Positions 1-7,055 of a stretch of 10,964 nt of DNA are shown piece by piece; position 1 is the first letter of the stretch, and the number at the start of each line of letters is the position of its first letter. The translations under genes were made by a program, and so were the position numbers. Location of the stretch: assembly GCA_002436115.1 (NCBI GenBank), contig DIXV01000050.1:1-10964 (forward strand), read 5' to 3'. The notes beneath the pieces are model-generated. The model saw nothing but the letters and a program-made list of their open reading frames with translations, made no database searches and was not told where the DNA came from. This DNA is from Streptococcus sp. UBA6071 (GTDB lineage Bacteria; Bacillota; Bacilli; Lactobacillales; Streptococcaceae).

Positions 1-441
1 GTCATTTTTGATGCCATAGGGTGTAATGACACGTAAAAGTGCACCTATTTTTTCTGCATCCCCTGTCATCTGAACAGTAATAGACTTAGGAGCTACATCA
101 ATAACCCCTGCACGGAAAGGTTGAATAATTGCTAATATTTCTGCTCGCTTAGCTGGGGGAGCTGAAATTTTAACGAGGACAACCTCCCTCTCTAAATGAG
201 GTAAATCCGTGATGTCACGTACGCGGACAACATCAACTTGTCGGTTGAGCTGCTTGATAATTTGTTCCACTTCATCAAAGGTCTCAACGTCAATAATAAC
301 GGTGATCCTAGAGATATGAGGCGTTTCTGTTTGACCGACTGAGATTGATTCAATATTAACCTGACGCCTTGAGAGAACACCTGTAAAGCGATTCAGGACT
401 CCAGTGGAATTACGAAGTTTTGCTGTTAACATTCTACGCAT
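1..441 (-). CDS. ilvN: Acetolactate synthase small (regulatory) subunit, C-terminus cut by window edge
   Basis: This is the regulatory subunit of acetohydroxyacid synthase. It binds the IlvB catalytic subunit and normally confers valine feedback inhibition at the first common step of valine, leucine and isoleucine synthesis. The 147 visible residues start MRRMLTAKLRN. An ACT domain covers about residues 4-75 (GVLNRFTGVLSRRQVNIESIS, then a beta-rich stretch to VDVVRVRDITD), followed by the start of the small-subunit C-terminal domain (PAKRAEILAIIQPFRAGVID). The family is about 158 residues long, so roughly a dozen residues lie beyond position 1. I chose the ATG at 441 because a GGGGGTG ribosome binding site sits 7-8 bases upstream. 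It overlaps the ilvB stop codon by 8 bases, which suggests translational coupling and a fixed ratio of the two subunits. A second ATG at 432 (MLTAKL) is possible. ilvC probably follows outside the window, by analogy with S. mutans. Confidence 0.95.
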   Translation of the reverse strand, partial: MRRMLTAKLRNSTGVLNRFTGVLSRRQVNIESISVGQTETPHISRITVIIDVETFDEVEQIIKQLNRQVDVVRVRDITDLPHLEREVVLVKISAPPAKRAEILAIIQPFRAGVIDVAPKSITVQMTGDAEKIGALLRVITPYGIKND

Positions 442-2134
442 GGAACTTCACCCCCAACATTTCATGATTACTCTTACCCGATGGCACCATTGGGTAAACA
501 CGTTCACGATTAGAGATAGAAACCTCAATCAGCATTGGCCGATCTTCTGTTATGACCTCTAGGTCTTTTGCAACCGTCTCTGGGTTCGTCAATCGGTAAT
601 GCTTAATGCCATAAGCTTCCGCTAGTAGCTGGAAATTAGGCTCATCATCAAAAGTAGACTCGCTTCGACGCTCGTTGTAAAAAGCTTCCTGCCACTGTCT
701 CACCATACCTAGAGAGTGATTGTTTATAAGAACCACCTTGATGGCAACCCCGTAACCATTTAAAGTCGCTAATTCCTGATTGGTCATCTGGAAACCGCCG
801 TCTCCTACAAACAGGATAACTTCCTTTTCCAAATTTGCTAACTTGGCACCGATAGCGGCTGGAATGCCGAAGCCCATCGTTCCAAGACCTCCTGAGGTGA
901 TAAGCTGACGCTCATTTTTATAGGGGTAATATTGGGCAGTCCACATTTGGTGTTGGCCAACATCCGTTACCACAATCGCTTCCCCTTTTGTTAACTCTCC
1001 AATGCGTTCAATAACTTCTTGGGGTTTGATAAATTGAGGGTCTTTTTCATAGGGCAAGACTCTCTCTTTATTATAGGTCACCCGTTTAACCCATTCACTG
1101 CTATCATTTTCAATGGTTGCCGACCCTAATAAAAGCCTCAGAGCCTGTTTGGCATCCCCTACAACAGGAATATCTGCCTTAATAATTTTAGAAATCTCAG
1201 CAGGATCAATGTCTACATGTGCCACAAAGGCGTCTTTGGCAAATGTTGCTACCTTTCCTGTCAAGCGGTCATCAAACCGTGAACCAAAGTTGATTAAATA
1301 ATCGGTTTCACTCAATGCCATATTGGCAGCATAGGAACCGTGCATCCCTCCCATACCAAGGCTAAGAGGATGTGCAGATGGAATGACTCCCAAACCTAGG
1401 AGCGTCGTCACCACTGGAATGTGATACCTTTCTGCGAAAGCTACCAACTCCTTTGTTCCGTTCGCATAATTCACCCCACCACCAGCTAAAATCAGTGGCC
1501 GCTTCGCTACTGCTAACTGCTGGAGAATCTTCTTAATCTGCAAGCCGTTAGGGACTATCGTCGGCTGATAGCTTGGGATATCAATTTCAGGGTCATTGAT
1601 AAATGCAACTTTCTTTTCCTGAATATCCTTTGGTAGGTCAATAACTACCGGACCAGGTCTCCCCGTCGTCGCAATGTGAATGGCTTCTGTAATGACTCTT
1701 GGAATTTCCTCTGTTTGACGAATTTGGTAATTATACTTAGTGATAGGCATGGTTGCCCCCACAATATCTGCTTCTTGAAAAGCATCCTTACCAATACCAG
1801 GAGTTGCCACCTGACCCGTGAACACCAAGATTGGGACACTATCACTCATAGCATCTGCTATTCCCGTGATTGCATTTGTGGCTCCTGGGCCTGATGTTAC
1901 GAGAGAGACTGCTAGCTTTCCAGTAGACTTGGCATAACCTTCTGCCTCATGAAGAGACCCCTGCTCATGACGAGATAAGATGTGCTGTATCCCTTCGAAG
2001 CGGTAAATCTCATCATAGAGTGGTAGAACGGCACCCCCAGGGTAGCCAAAGATAATATCTACACCTAACTTTTTGAGCGTCTCCAGAACAAGTTGGGAGC
2101 CTGTTTTAGGCTCATCTAGTTTGATTTTTCCCAT
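434..2134 (-). CDS. ilvB: Acetolactate synthase large (catalytic) subunit
   Basis: This ThDP-, FAD- and Mg-dependent enzyme condenses pyruvate with pyruvate or 2-ketobutyrate to give acetolactate or acetohydroxybutyrate, the entry step to branched-chain amino acids. The 566 residues have the usual three-domain layout: N-terminal pyrimidine-binding domain (about 12-170), central FAD/transhydrogenase-like domain (about 195-325) and C-terminal ThDP-binding domain (about 375-535). The catalytic Glu is E57 in SRHEQGS. FAD-contacting FGSRFDDRLTG is at 283-293. The ThDP/Mg motif starts at GDGG (444-447) and ends at the NN at 471-472. SGGLGTMGFGIPAA precedes it. Length is normal and all key motifs are intact. 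Co-occurrence with ilvN separates this anabolic enzyme from the stand-alone catabolic AlsS. The ATG at 2134 is preceded by GGAGG at a short 4-base spacing. A promoter and a CodY-type box lie just upstream. Confidence 0.97.
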   Translation of the reverse strand: MGKIKLDEPKTGSQLVLETLKKLGVDIIFGYPGGAVLPLYDEIYRFEGIQHILSRHEQGSLHEAEGYAKSTGKLAVSLVTSGPGATNAITGIADAMSDSVPILVFTGQVATPGIGKDAFQEADIVGATMPITKYNYQIRQTEEIPRVITEAIHIATTGRPGPVVIDLPKDIQEKKVAFINDPEIDIPSYQPTIVPNGLQIKKILQQLAVAKRPLILAGGGVNYANGTKELVAFAERYHIPVVTTLLGLGVIPSAHPLSLGMGGMHGSYAANMALSETDYLINFGSRFDDRLTGKVATFAKDAFVAHVDIDPAEISKIIKADIPVVGDAKQALRLLLGSATIENDSSEWVKRVTYNKERVLPYEKDPQFIKPQEVIERIGELTKGEAIVVTDVGQHQMWTAQYYPYKNERQLITSGGLGTMGFGIPAAIGAKLANLEKEVILFVGDGGFQMTNQELATLNGYGVAIKVVLINNHSLGMVRQWQEAFYNERRSESTFDDEPNFQLLAEAYGIKHYRLTNPETVAKDLEVITEDRPMLIEVSISNRERVYPMVPSGKSNHEMLGVKFHA

Positions 2135-2164
2135 ATGACCTCCGTTTCTATCCGAGTAGTTTCA

Positions 2165-2179
2165 AATTTTCTAAAAATT
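2165..2179. promoter_or_regulatory. CodY-type operator in the ilvB leader
   Basis: The bases aattttctaaaaatt match the CodY consensus AATTTTCWGAAAATT at 14 of 15 positions; the reverse strand also has one mismatch. The site is about 30 bases upstream of the ilvB start and roughly 10-25 bases downstream of the predicted transcription start, so a bound repressor could block the promoter or act as a roadblock. CodY is activated by branched-chain amino acids, which fits feedback control of this operon. The match is visible in the sequence; CodY action is inferred. Confidence 0.75.
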
Positions 2180-2196
2180 CAAAAATATTAACTACT

Positions 2197-2224
2197 ATCA
2201 TAACATTTTTAAGAAAAAAAGCAA
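2197..2224 (-). promoter_or_regulatory. Predicted ilvBN promoter
   Basis: On the minus strand there is a TTGCTT -35 box (2224-2219), a 16-base spacer and a TATGAT -10 box (2202-2197) with an upstream TGn extension. Transcription would start near 2190 and give a leader of about 55 bases containing the CodY-type box. The spacer and -35 region are very A/T rich. I saw no T-box, leader peptide or attenuator between the fakA terminator (2361) and this promoter; that stretch contains only a minor 6-bp inverted repeat at 2302-2320. Confidence 0.65.
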
Positions 2225-2360
2225 GACTTTTTCAGATTTTTGCACGCTCTTTCTATACAAAGATACATAGGTAAAAATAGATAGACAAGCACCCATCTTT
2301 TCCCTATAAAATCCATAGGGGCTAAGAAGGAGAAACCTTGATTTGCTAGGGATTTCCTAC

Positions 2361-2413
2361 AATCAAAAAATCCGATAACATTTCTCTTTCTAAAGTGAAT
2401 GTTATCGGATTTT
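2361..2413 (-). terminator. Intrinsic terminator of the asp23-fakA unit
   Basis: A perfect 16-bp inverted repeat (2367-2382 with 2398-2413) encloses a 15-base loop. On the minus strand the stem is followed by a TTTTTT run. It lies about 45 bases past the fakA stop codon. The opposite strand also has a short T run after the stem, so it may work both ways, but all neighbouring genes are on the minus strand. It isolates ilvBN transcription from fakA. Confidence 0.9.
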
Positions 2414-2457
2414 AACGTTTAACGTGAGCTTATAAACTTGCTTGAGCTTGTTCGCAT

Positions 2458-4119
2458 CTATTCTACACTAAAGAGATATGGATATACAGGTTGATTCCCT
2501 ATATAAATATCAATATCTATCTCTGTAAAGGTTTCTTCTAATTTCTGAGCGATTTTTTCAGCAATCTCCTTCTTCCCACCTTCTCCGACGTAAATGCTAA
2601 CAATCTCACTGTCCTCATCTAGCATCTGGGCAAAGGTTTCAGAAAGGGTATGGAACATATCTGGATCAGAGATGACAATCTCACCATCTACCATGCCTAA
2701 ATTATCATTTTCACGAATGGTTAAGCCGTTGATACTTGTATCACGAACTGCTGTCGTCACGCTACCGCTCTTAACATCTGCTAAAACAGCCGTCATAGCC
2801 GCTTGATTCTCCTCCAAAGACTTGGTTGCATCAAAAGCCAATAAGCTGGTTAAGCCTTGTGGCACCGTCTTTGTTGGAATGACGATAGTCGGCTGTTCTG
2901 CCACCTCTGCAGCAGCTTCTGCCGCCATTTGAATATTCTTGTTGTTTGGAAGAATAATGATCTGCTCTGCATTAACCTGTTCAATAGCTTTCACAATATC
3001 TTCTGTTGATGGGTTCATGGTCTGACCACCTGAAATAACATAGTCTACGCCTTGACTAATGAAAATCTCTTCCAAACCAGCACCAACTGAAACAGAAATA
3101 ATAGCAAATGCTTTTTTAGGGTGGTTAACTCCCTTACTTTCCTTTTCAAGCTGTGTTTCGTGCTGATTACGCATATTATCAACCTTGACCTTGACAAGGC
3201 TGCCATATTTAAGGCCTTCTTGCATCACCAGTCCTGGGTCTTCTGTATGGATATGGACCTTAACAATTTCATCATCATTAACCACTAAAAGAGAATCCCC
3301 TAGATTAGTGAGGTAAGTCTGAAAGTCTGCATGGTCAAAATCTTTGACATAGGTTGGTCCTTGTCGCAAAGCGACCATAATTTCTGTGCAATAACCAAAC
3401 GTAATTTCTTCTGTTGCAACAGAACCTGCTACCGACTTATGGTGTTTAACATTTATCATTTCTGACATGACTGCGGGAGTCACTTCAAAATCATCTGATG
3501 AAAGGTACTCACCGGTCAGAGCAACTAAGAAGCCTTCATAAATGTAAACGAGACCTTGACCACCTGAGTCGACCACGCCTACTTCTTTTAGAATAGGCAA
3601 AAGTTCTGGTGTTTTCTTAAGGGCACGATTAGCTCCTTCTAAAGCAGCTCTCATCACTTCAATAGCATCATCTGTTTCATCAGCCTTGCGGAGTGCTGCA
3701 GTTGCTGCCCCACGTGAAACAGTCAGAATAGTCCCTTCTACAGGCTTCATGACAGCCTTATAGGCAACTTCAACCCCACTTTGGAAAGCAACGGCTAAGT
3801 CTCTACCGTCTAGTTCATCCTTATCTTTAATAGACTGGGCAAAACCACGGAAAAGCTGAGAGGTGATTACACCTGAGTTTCCACGTGCACCCATCAACAG
3901 TCCTTTTGATAGAACCTGACCAACCTGACCGACAGTTGCCGCCGGTTTATCTGCAACTTCTTTGGCACCATTTGTAATGGTCATCCCCATATTAGTCCCC
4001 GTATCTCCATCTGGTACTGGAAAAACATTGAGGGAGTTCACATATTCCGCTTGCTTGTTCAAACGAGTTGATGCTGCTTGAACCATTTCTTGAAACAAAC
4101 TCGTAGTAATTTTTGACAC
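2458..4119 (-). CDS. fakA: Fatty acid kinase ATP-binding subunit (DAK2/DegV-partner family)
   Basis: FakA phosphorylates fatty acids presented by FakB (DegV-family) carriers, letting Gram-positive bacteria use exogenous fatty acids for phospholipid synthesis in the cytoplasm. At 553 residues it has the standard length and order: an N-terminal DhaL/DAK2 nucleotide domain (about 1-205) with Mg-binding NVFPVPDGDTGTNM (31-44), GARGNSG (77-83) and VVDSGGQG (182-189); a middle domain with FGYCTE (Cys244) and VHIHTEDPG (His289, His291), matching the metal-binding Cys and two His described for S. aureus FakA; and a C-terminal FakB-interaction domain (about 345-553). The start is a GTG at 4119, two bases after the asp23-like stop, with AGGAG inside the end of that gene, so the two genes are co-transcribed and probably translationally coupled. 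No fakB is in the window. Older names are YloV or dihydroxyacetone kinase-like. Confidence 0.93.
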   Translation of the reverse strand: MSKITTSLFQEMVQAASTRLNKQAEYVNSLNVFPVPDGDTGTNMGMTITNGAKEVADKPAATVGQVGQVLSKGLLMGARGNSGVITSQLFRGFAQSIKDKDELDGRDLAVAFQSGVEVAYKAVMKPVEGTILTVSRGAATAALRKADETDDAIEVMRAALEGANRALKKTPELLPILKEVGVVDSGGQGLVYIYEGFLVALTGEYLSSDDFEVTPAVMSEMINVKHHKSVAGSVATEEITFGYCTEIMVALRQGPTYVKDFDHADFQTYLTNLGDSLLVVNDDEIVKVHIHTEDPGLVMQEGLKYGSLVKVKVDNMRNQHETQLEKESKGVNHPKKAFAIISVSVGAGLEEIFISQGVDYVISGGQTMNPSTEDIVKAIEQVNAEQIIILPNNKNIQMAAEAAAEVAEQPTIVIPTKTVPQGLTSLLAFDATKSLEENQAAMTAVLADVKSGSVTTAVRDTSINGLTIRENDNLGMVDGEIVISDPDMFHTLSETFAQMLDEDSEIVSIYVGEGGKKEIAEKIAQKLEETFTEIDIDIYIGNQPVYPYLFSVE

Positions 4120-4121
4120 AC

Positions 4122-4487
4122 TTACTCTCCTAAAACTTTGATATTTTGAATATAGACATTGACCATTTCAGCAGAAATCCCTAGTTGGTTCTCCAAATGG
4201 AACTTAACCCGTTCTTGAATATTCTTAGAAACTTCGCTAATTTTGACACCATAACTCATGACTGTGTAAACATCTACAGCGATGTCCCCTGATGCATTTG
4301 TTCTGATCACAACCCCTTTGGCATAGTTCTCTCGGCCTAAGAGGGCTTGGAAATTATCCTTTAGAGCAGACTTGCTCGCCATCCCAACCACGCCAAAAAT
4401 CTCTGTTGTTGCTGAACCAACGACAGTTGCAATGACATCATCTGTCAATTCAATTTGACCATCTTTTGTATTAATCTTTACAGTCAT
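4122..4487 (-). CDS. Asp23/Gls24 family envelope-stress protein (YloU-like)
   Basis: This 121-residue cytosolic protein of the Asp23/Gls24 family has no known enzymatic role. The family includes the staphylococcal alkaline-shock protein and the YloU protein found next to fakA-type genes across Firmicutes. The sequence shows the family pattern: an N-terminal GQIELTDDVIATVVGSATTEIFGVVGM, then two alternating beta/helix units (VVIRTNASGDIAVDVYTVMSYGVKISEVSKNIQERVKFHLE and AEMVNVYIQNIKVL). The ATG at 4487 has GAGGT 8 bases upstream. It is the first gene of a two-gene unit with fakA, with only 2 bases between them. That conserved pairing hints at a membrane-lipid or envelope role, but this is inference. 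Its own promoter lies just upstream. Confidence 0.9.
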   Translation of the reverse strand: MTVKINTKDGQIELTDDVIATVVGSATTEIFGVVGMASKSALKDNFQALLGRENYAKGVVIRTNASGDIAVDVYTVMSYGVKISEVSKNIQERVKFHLENQLGISAEMVNVYIQNIKVLGE

Positions 4488-4517
4488 AGTTAACTACCTC
4501 AAAATATATTATGCCTT

Positions 4518-4547
4518 ATTTTACCATATTTCTGAGTAACTGTACAA
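4518..4547 (-). promoter_or_regulatory. Predicted promoter of the asp23-fakA unit
   Basis: On the minus strand there is a TTGTAC -35 box (4547-4542), an 18-base spacer and a TAAAAT -10 box (4523-4518) preceded by TGG (extended -10). The leader is about 25 bases with a GAGGT ribosome binding site. The promoter sits between the rpmB terminator and the asp23-like gene, so this unit can be expressed independently of rpmB. Confidence 0.65.
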
Positions 4548-4599
4548 ATTAAGACCGCAAAAGTGAGTTAAAGTCCTAGTAGTAGAAAACCTTGTCTCT

Positions 4600-4634
4600 A
4601 AAAAACAAAAAAAGCAGTCTTGAAAGACTACTTT
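4600..4634 (-). terminator. Intrinsic terminator of rpmB
   Basis: On the minus strand a 9-bp stem (4632-4624 with 4621-4613, one G-T pair) begins almost at the rpmB stop codon and is followed by a run of seven T and then more T-rich sequence. The apical loop must open by a pair or two because only two bases separate the arms. Flanking A and T runs extend the stem. Confidence 0.85.
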
Positions 4635-4823
4635 TTAAACACGTTCTACCTTACCCGATTTAAGAGCACGAGCAGAGGCCCAAACTTTTTTAGGTTTTCC
4701 ATCAATCAAAACCGTAACCTTTTGAAGGTTTGGTTTTACTGAGCGTTTTGTTTGGTTCATCGCGTGTGAGCGGTTATTTCCTGATACAGTTTTACGTCCT
4801 GTAAAGTAGCATACTTTAGCCAT
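4635..4823 (-). CDS. rpmB: Large ribosomal subunit protein bL28
   Basis: This 62-residue component of the 50S subunit starts [21 protein letters not shown] and ends [12 protein letters not shown], typical of streptococcal L28. It has only one cysteine (C5), so it is the zinc-free (C-) form rather than the four-cysteine form. Basic residues dominate, as expected for rRNA binding. The gene is monocistronic: it has its own promoter upstream and a terminator overlapping the stop codon. The ribosome binding site AGGAGG (4840-4835) is 11 bases from the ATG, which is long. An ATG-TAA pair sits in the gap (see findings). Confidence 0.97.
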   Translation of the reverse strand: MAKVCYFTGRKTVSGNNRSHAMNQTKRSVKPNLQKVTVLIDGKPKKVWASARALKSGKVERV

Positions 4824-4876
4824 TCTTACATCTTCCTCCTAATTGATTTAAAGGGGTTTTTCCCACATACTTAAAC

Positions 4877-4905
4877 AGTATACCAGATTATAAGTCTTTT
4901 AGCAA
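4877..4905 (-). promoter_or_regulatory. Predicted rpmB promoter
   Basis: On the minus strand there is TTGCTA (4905-4900), a 17-base spacer and TATACT (4882-4877), preceded by TGG, giving an extended -10. This is a near-consensus strong promoter, as expected for a ribosomal protein gene. The leader is about 50 bases and contains a small GGG-AAAAA-CCC hairpin. No strong terminator separates it from the upstream metal ATPase; only a weak 6-bp repeat (AAAGTA/TACTTT) spans that stop codon. Confidence 0.75.
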
Positions 4906-4962
4906 GAGCTTTTTCTTTCTATTTTTGAATTTTTGCGTGCATTTTGAAAGTAGAGCCTTCAA

Positions 4963-6789
4963 TTACTTTAGTAAACGTAAACCATTGAGGATAACGAGAA
5001 TGGTTGACCCTTCATGAAAAATAACCCCTTGTGTTAAATCCAGTAACCCTAAAAGATTTAAACTTATCAATAGGGCAATGACGCTGACCGAAAAGATGAG
5101 GTTTTGCCAGATAATTCGATTGAGTCTTTGGCTCAATTTAAAAACTTGAAAGAGTTTGGCAAAGTTATTTTGTACCATAACCAAGTCTGCTGATTCCATC
5201 GCTATGGCAGAGCCCGAACCCATTGCAACACCGATATTAGCATTGGCCAAAGCCGGTGCATCATTGATCCCATCACCAATCATGGCAACAACTTGTCCCT
5301 GATCTCGACTGACCTGTACTTCTCTGATTTTATCCTCGGGTAAACAATTGGCAAGATAGCGACTTATACCGACCTGCTGAGCCACCTTGTGAGCAACGGC
5401 ATCATTATCTCCTGTTAACATAACCACTTCAATTCCCTGTCTTTGGAAATGCGAAACAGCTTGCTTAGATTCCAAACGGACACGATCTGACAGTGCCAAA
5501 TAACCAACTATAACGTCTTTTTCCGTCACAAAAACAGTCGTTAATGCCTCCGAAAGCTCTTTTCGATAGCCCTTTGGATCCTCATAGGCCGCAAAAGCCG
5601 TGGGTTTGCCCACGCGGAGAGTTCCTTTACGTAAGCCTAGACCGCTTTCTTCTTGAACGGGAATAACTTGATCCACCGCCGAAAGATCTACCTCTGCAAA
5701 ATGGTTAACAATGGCCTGAGCAATTGGATGGCTAGACGTTTGTTCCATAGCCACAAGTTCTGCTAAAATCGCATCTGGGACAGCACAATCGACCACTTGA
5801 AAGTCCCCATACGTTAAGGTTCCTGTCTTATCCGAATAAATACGACTTAGGTTGGCCAAACTTTCAAGAGCTGACCCTCCTTTTATCAAGACACCAATCC
5901 TAGCCCCTTTACTGATGCTACTCAGAGTCGCCGGTGTTACCGAAGCAACAAGAGCACAGGGACTTGAAACAGTTAATAAAACCATGCCACGGTAGAAAGC
6001 GTGATGAAGTGGCATATTTTGAAGGAAAAGCAAGGCTAAAATAAACAAGGGAACAGCTAGCAAGACACTAACAACATAAGCTCTCTCAAAACGATCAATT
6101 AATGCGCCAATCTTTGACGGTTGGTTTCTGGCCTGTTCCACCATTCGGATAATATTGGAAAAAACCGTTTGGTCACTCGTTTTAGCGACCTGTAACTTGA
6201 CCATATGTCCTTCGTTTAGCGTTCCTGCAAAGACCTCGTCCCCAACTTCTTTTTCAACAGGGACTGCTTCTCCAGTCAATGACATTTCGTTAACGGTTGT
6301 AGGATTCAAGGCAAGGCTATCAATCGGAATTTGACTGCCTTTGGCAACAATGATAGTGTCTCCCACACGCAAGCTACTTGTGTCTACTTCAACCGTTTGT
6401 CCATTCTCTTTAAGACGCAAGGCTTTTTCAGGAACTTGTGACATCAGACTAGAAATAGCTGAGCTAGATTTATCCGTCACATAGTTTTCCAAGACCTCGG
6501 CTGCTGAAAAGATAAAAAGGAGAACGGCAGCTTCAGACTCCTCCTGAATGATAAGCGCTCCAAGGGCAGCTAGAATCATCAAGAGATCAACATTGGGTAT
6601 TTTTTCTTTTAGAGATAATCTTATGGCATTTTGACAGGCAAAAAAACCTAAAAAGAAGACAGCCAAATAAAACGTCAGACGGCTAACAACCTCTAGTTGC
6701 AACTGAAAAACAAAACCAAACCCCATCAGAATAGTTCCTATTGTCAAAAATTGACCTCTACGGTTTGTCTTTATATAGTTAAAAAACAT
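4963..6789 (-). CDS. pmtA: P1B-4 type heavy-metal ATPase, probable Fe(II)/Co(II) exporter (PmtA/PfeT-like)
   Basis: This membrane pump exports transition metal ions at the cost of ATP. From the chosen start it has 608 residues. Membrane segments appear near 12-30, 38-57, 68-82, 87-103, 237-256 and 264-288, and two more near 562-582 and 584-604. Motifs in order: actuator LTGEAVP (171-177), ion-path SSPCAL (275-280), phosphorylation DKTGT (Asp320), SSHP (352-355), MLTGDND (457-463), GDGINDAP (505-512) and FHEGST (591-596). SPC in place of CPC, together with HEGST near the C-terminus, is the P1B-4 signature. Known P1B-4 members such as PmtA of S. pyogenes and PfeT of B. subtilis export Fe(II), and related pumps export Co(II). 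There is no N-terminal CxxC metal-binding domain, also typical of P1B-4. I chose the ATG at 6789 (MFFNYI) over one nine codons earlier because GTGAGGT lies 7 bases upstream. The leader carries a candidate metal riboswitch. The symbol follows similarity and is not certain. Confidence 0.9.
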   Translation of the reverse strand: MFFNYIKTNRRGQFLTIGTILMGFGFVFQLQLEVVSRLTFYLAVFFLGFFACQNAIRLSLKEKIPNVDLLMILAALGALIIQEESEAAVLLFIFSAAEVLENYVTDKSSSAISSLMSQVPEKALRLKENGQTVEVDTSSLRVGDTIIVAKGSQIPIDSLALNPTTVNEMSLTGEAVPVEKEVGDEVFAGTLNEGHMVKLQVAKTSDQTVFSNIIRMVEQARNQPSKIGALIDRFERAYVVSVLLAVPLFILALLFLQNMPLHHAFYRGMVLLTVSSPCALVASVTPATLSSISKGARIGVLIKGGSALESLANLSRIYSDKTGTLTYGDFQVVDCAVPDAILAELVAMEQTSSHPIAQAIVNHFAEVDLSAVDQVIPVQEESGLGLRKGTLRVGKPTAFAAYEDPKGYRKELSEALTTVFVTEKDVIVGYLALSDRVRLESKQAVSHFQRQGIEVVMLTGDNDAVAHKVAQQVGISRYLANCLPEDKIREVQVSRDQGQVVAMIGDGINDAPALANANIGVAMGSGSAIAMESADLVMVQNNFAKLFQVFKLSQRLNRIIWQNLIFSVSVIALLISLNLLGLLDLTQGVIFHEGSTILVILNGLRLLK

Positions 6790-6865
6790 GATAATGACCT
6801 CACTTTTTTGCTTCATAACAGAAAGATTTGCACATCACATGAAAAGTCAAGCTTTCCTTTGAAAT

Positions 6866-6918
6866 AAAGAAAAAGCGCACACCCGTAGACAGTTTTGCAC
6901 TGTCTCACAGGTACACGC
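6866..6918 (-). terminator. Long intrinsic terminator in the pmtA leader (riboswitch expression platform)
   Basis: On the minus strand a 19-bp stem pairs 6918-6899 with 6893-6875, with one bulged G at 6906 and several G-U pairs. The loop is GCAAA, followed by TTTTTCTTT. It lies about 85 bases upstream of the ATPase start codon, inside the transcript, so it would stop transcription before the gene. Its 5' arm uses the same bases as the 3' part of the predicted aptamer (CCTGTGAGACAGT), so aptamer folding and terminator formation should compete. Confidence 0.85.
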
Positions 6919-6990
6919 TCTATGTCGTCATCTGCTGTCCTCACACTTGAGGACCCGGCTGCATAAATCTCTCGATTTACCGCTTGTTCA
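6893..6990 (-). promoter_or_regulatory. Candidate NiCo (czcD) family transition-metal riboswitch aptamer
   Basis: On the minus strand the leader reads AGCGG (6984-6980), a perfect 6-bp stem with a GAGA loop (P2, 6979-6964), GCAGCCGGG (6962-6954), a 5-bp stem TCCTC/GAGGA with a 6-base loop (P3, 6953-6938), CAGCAGATGA (6937-6928), an imperfect P4 stem, then CCTGTGAGACAGT. As I recall it, the structurally solved NiCo aptamer has AGCAGG, P2, GCAGCCGGG, P3, CAACAGATGA, P4 and CTGTGGGACAGT in the same order. The two longest junction motifs match at 9/9 and 9/10. The last has A where the exemplar has one of its G residues. The closing P1 helix is not obvious and is the weakest part of the call. The downstream gene is a P1B-4 exporter, a sensible target for Ni/Co/Fe sensing. 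Confidence 0.75.
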
Positions 6991-7026
6991 CTATTTCATT
7001 ATGATTTCTTTCTTTTACTTGATACT

Positions 7027-7055
7027 ATTATACCTCTTTTGAAATTTAAATACAA
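7027..7055 (-). promoter_or_regulatory. Predicted pmtA promoter
   Basis: On the minus strand there is TTGTAT (7055-7050), a 17-base spacer and a consensus TATAAT (7032-7027). Transcription would start near 7020, giving a leader of about 230 bases that contains the aptamer and terminator before the ATPase start. The -35 box is inside a long palindrome. Confidence 0.8.

Noticed and set aside
4488..4634. rpmB, the asp23-like gene and fakA as one operon
   Set aside because: A strong terminator right at the rpmB stop and a separate promoter before the asp23-like gene argue for two units.
4920..4985. Terminator directly after pmtA
   Set aside because: Only a weak 6-bp AAAGTA/TACTTT repeat spans the stop codon, with no proper T run. 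I do not call a terminator; read-through into rpmB is possible.
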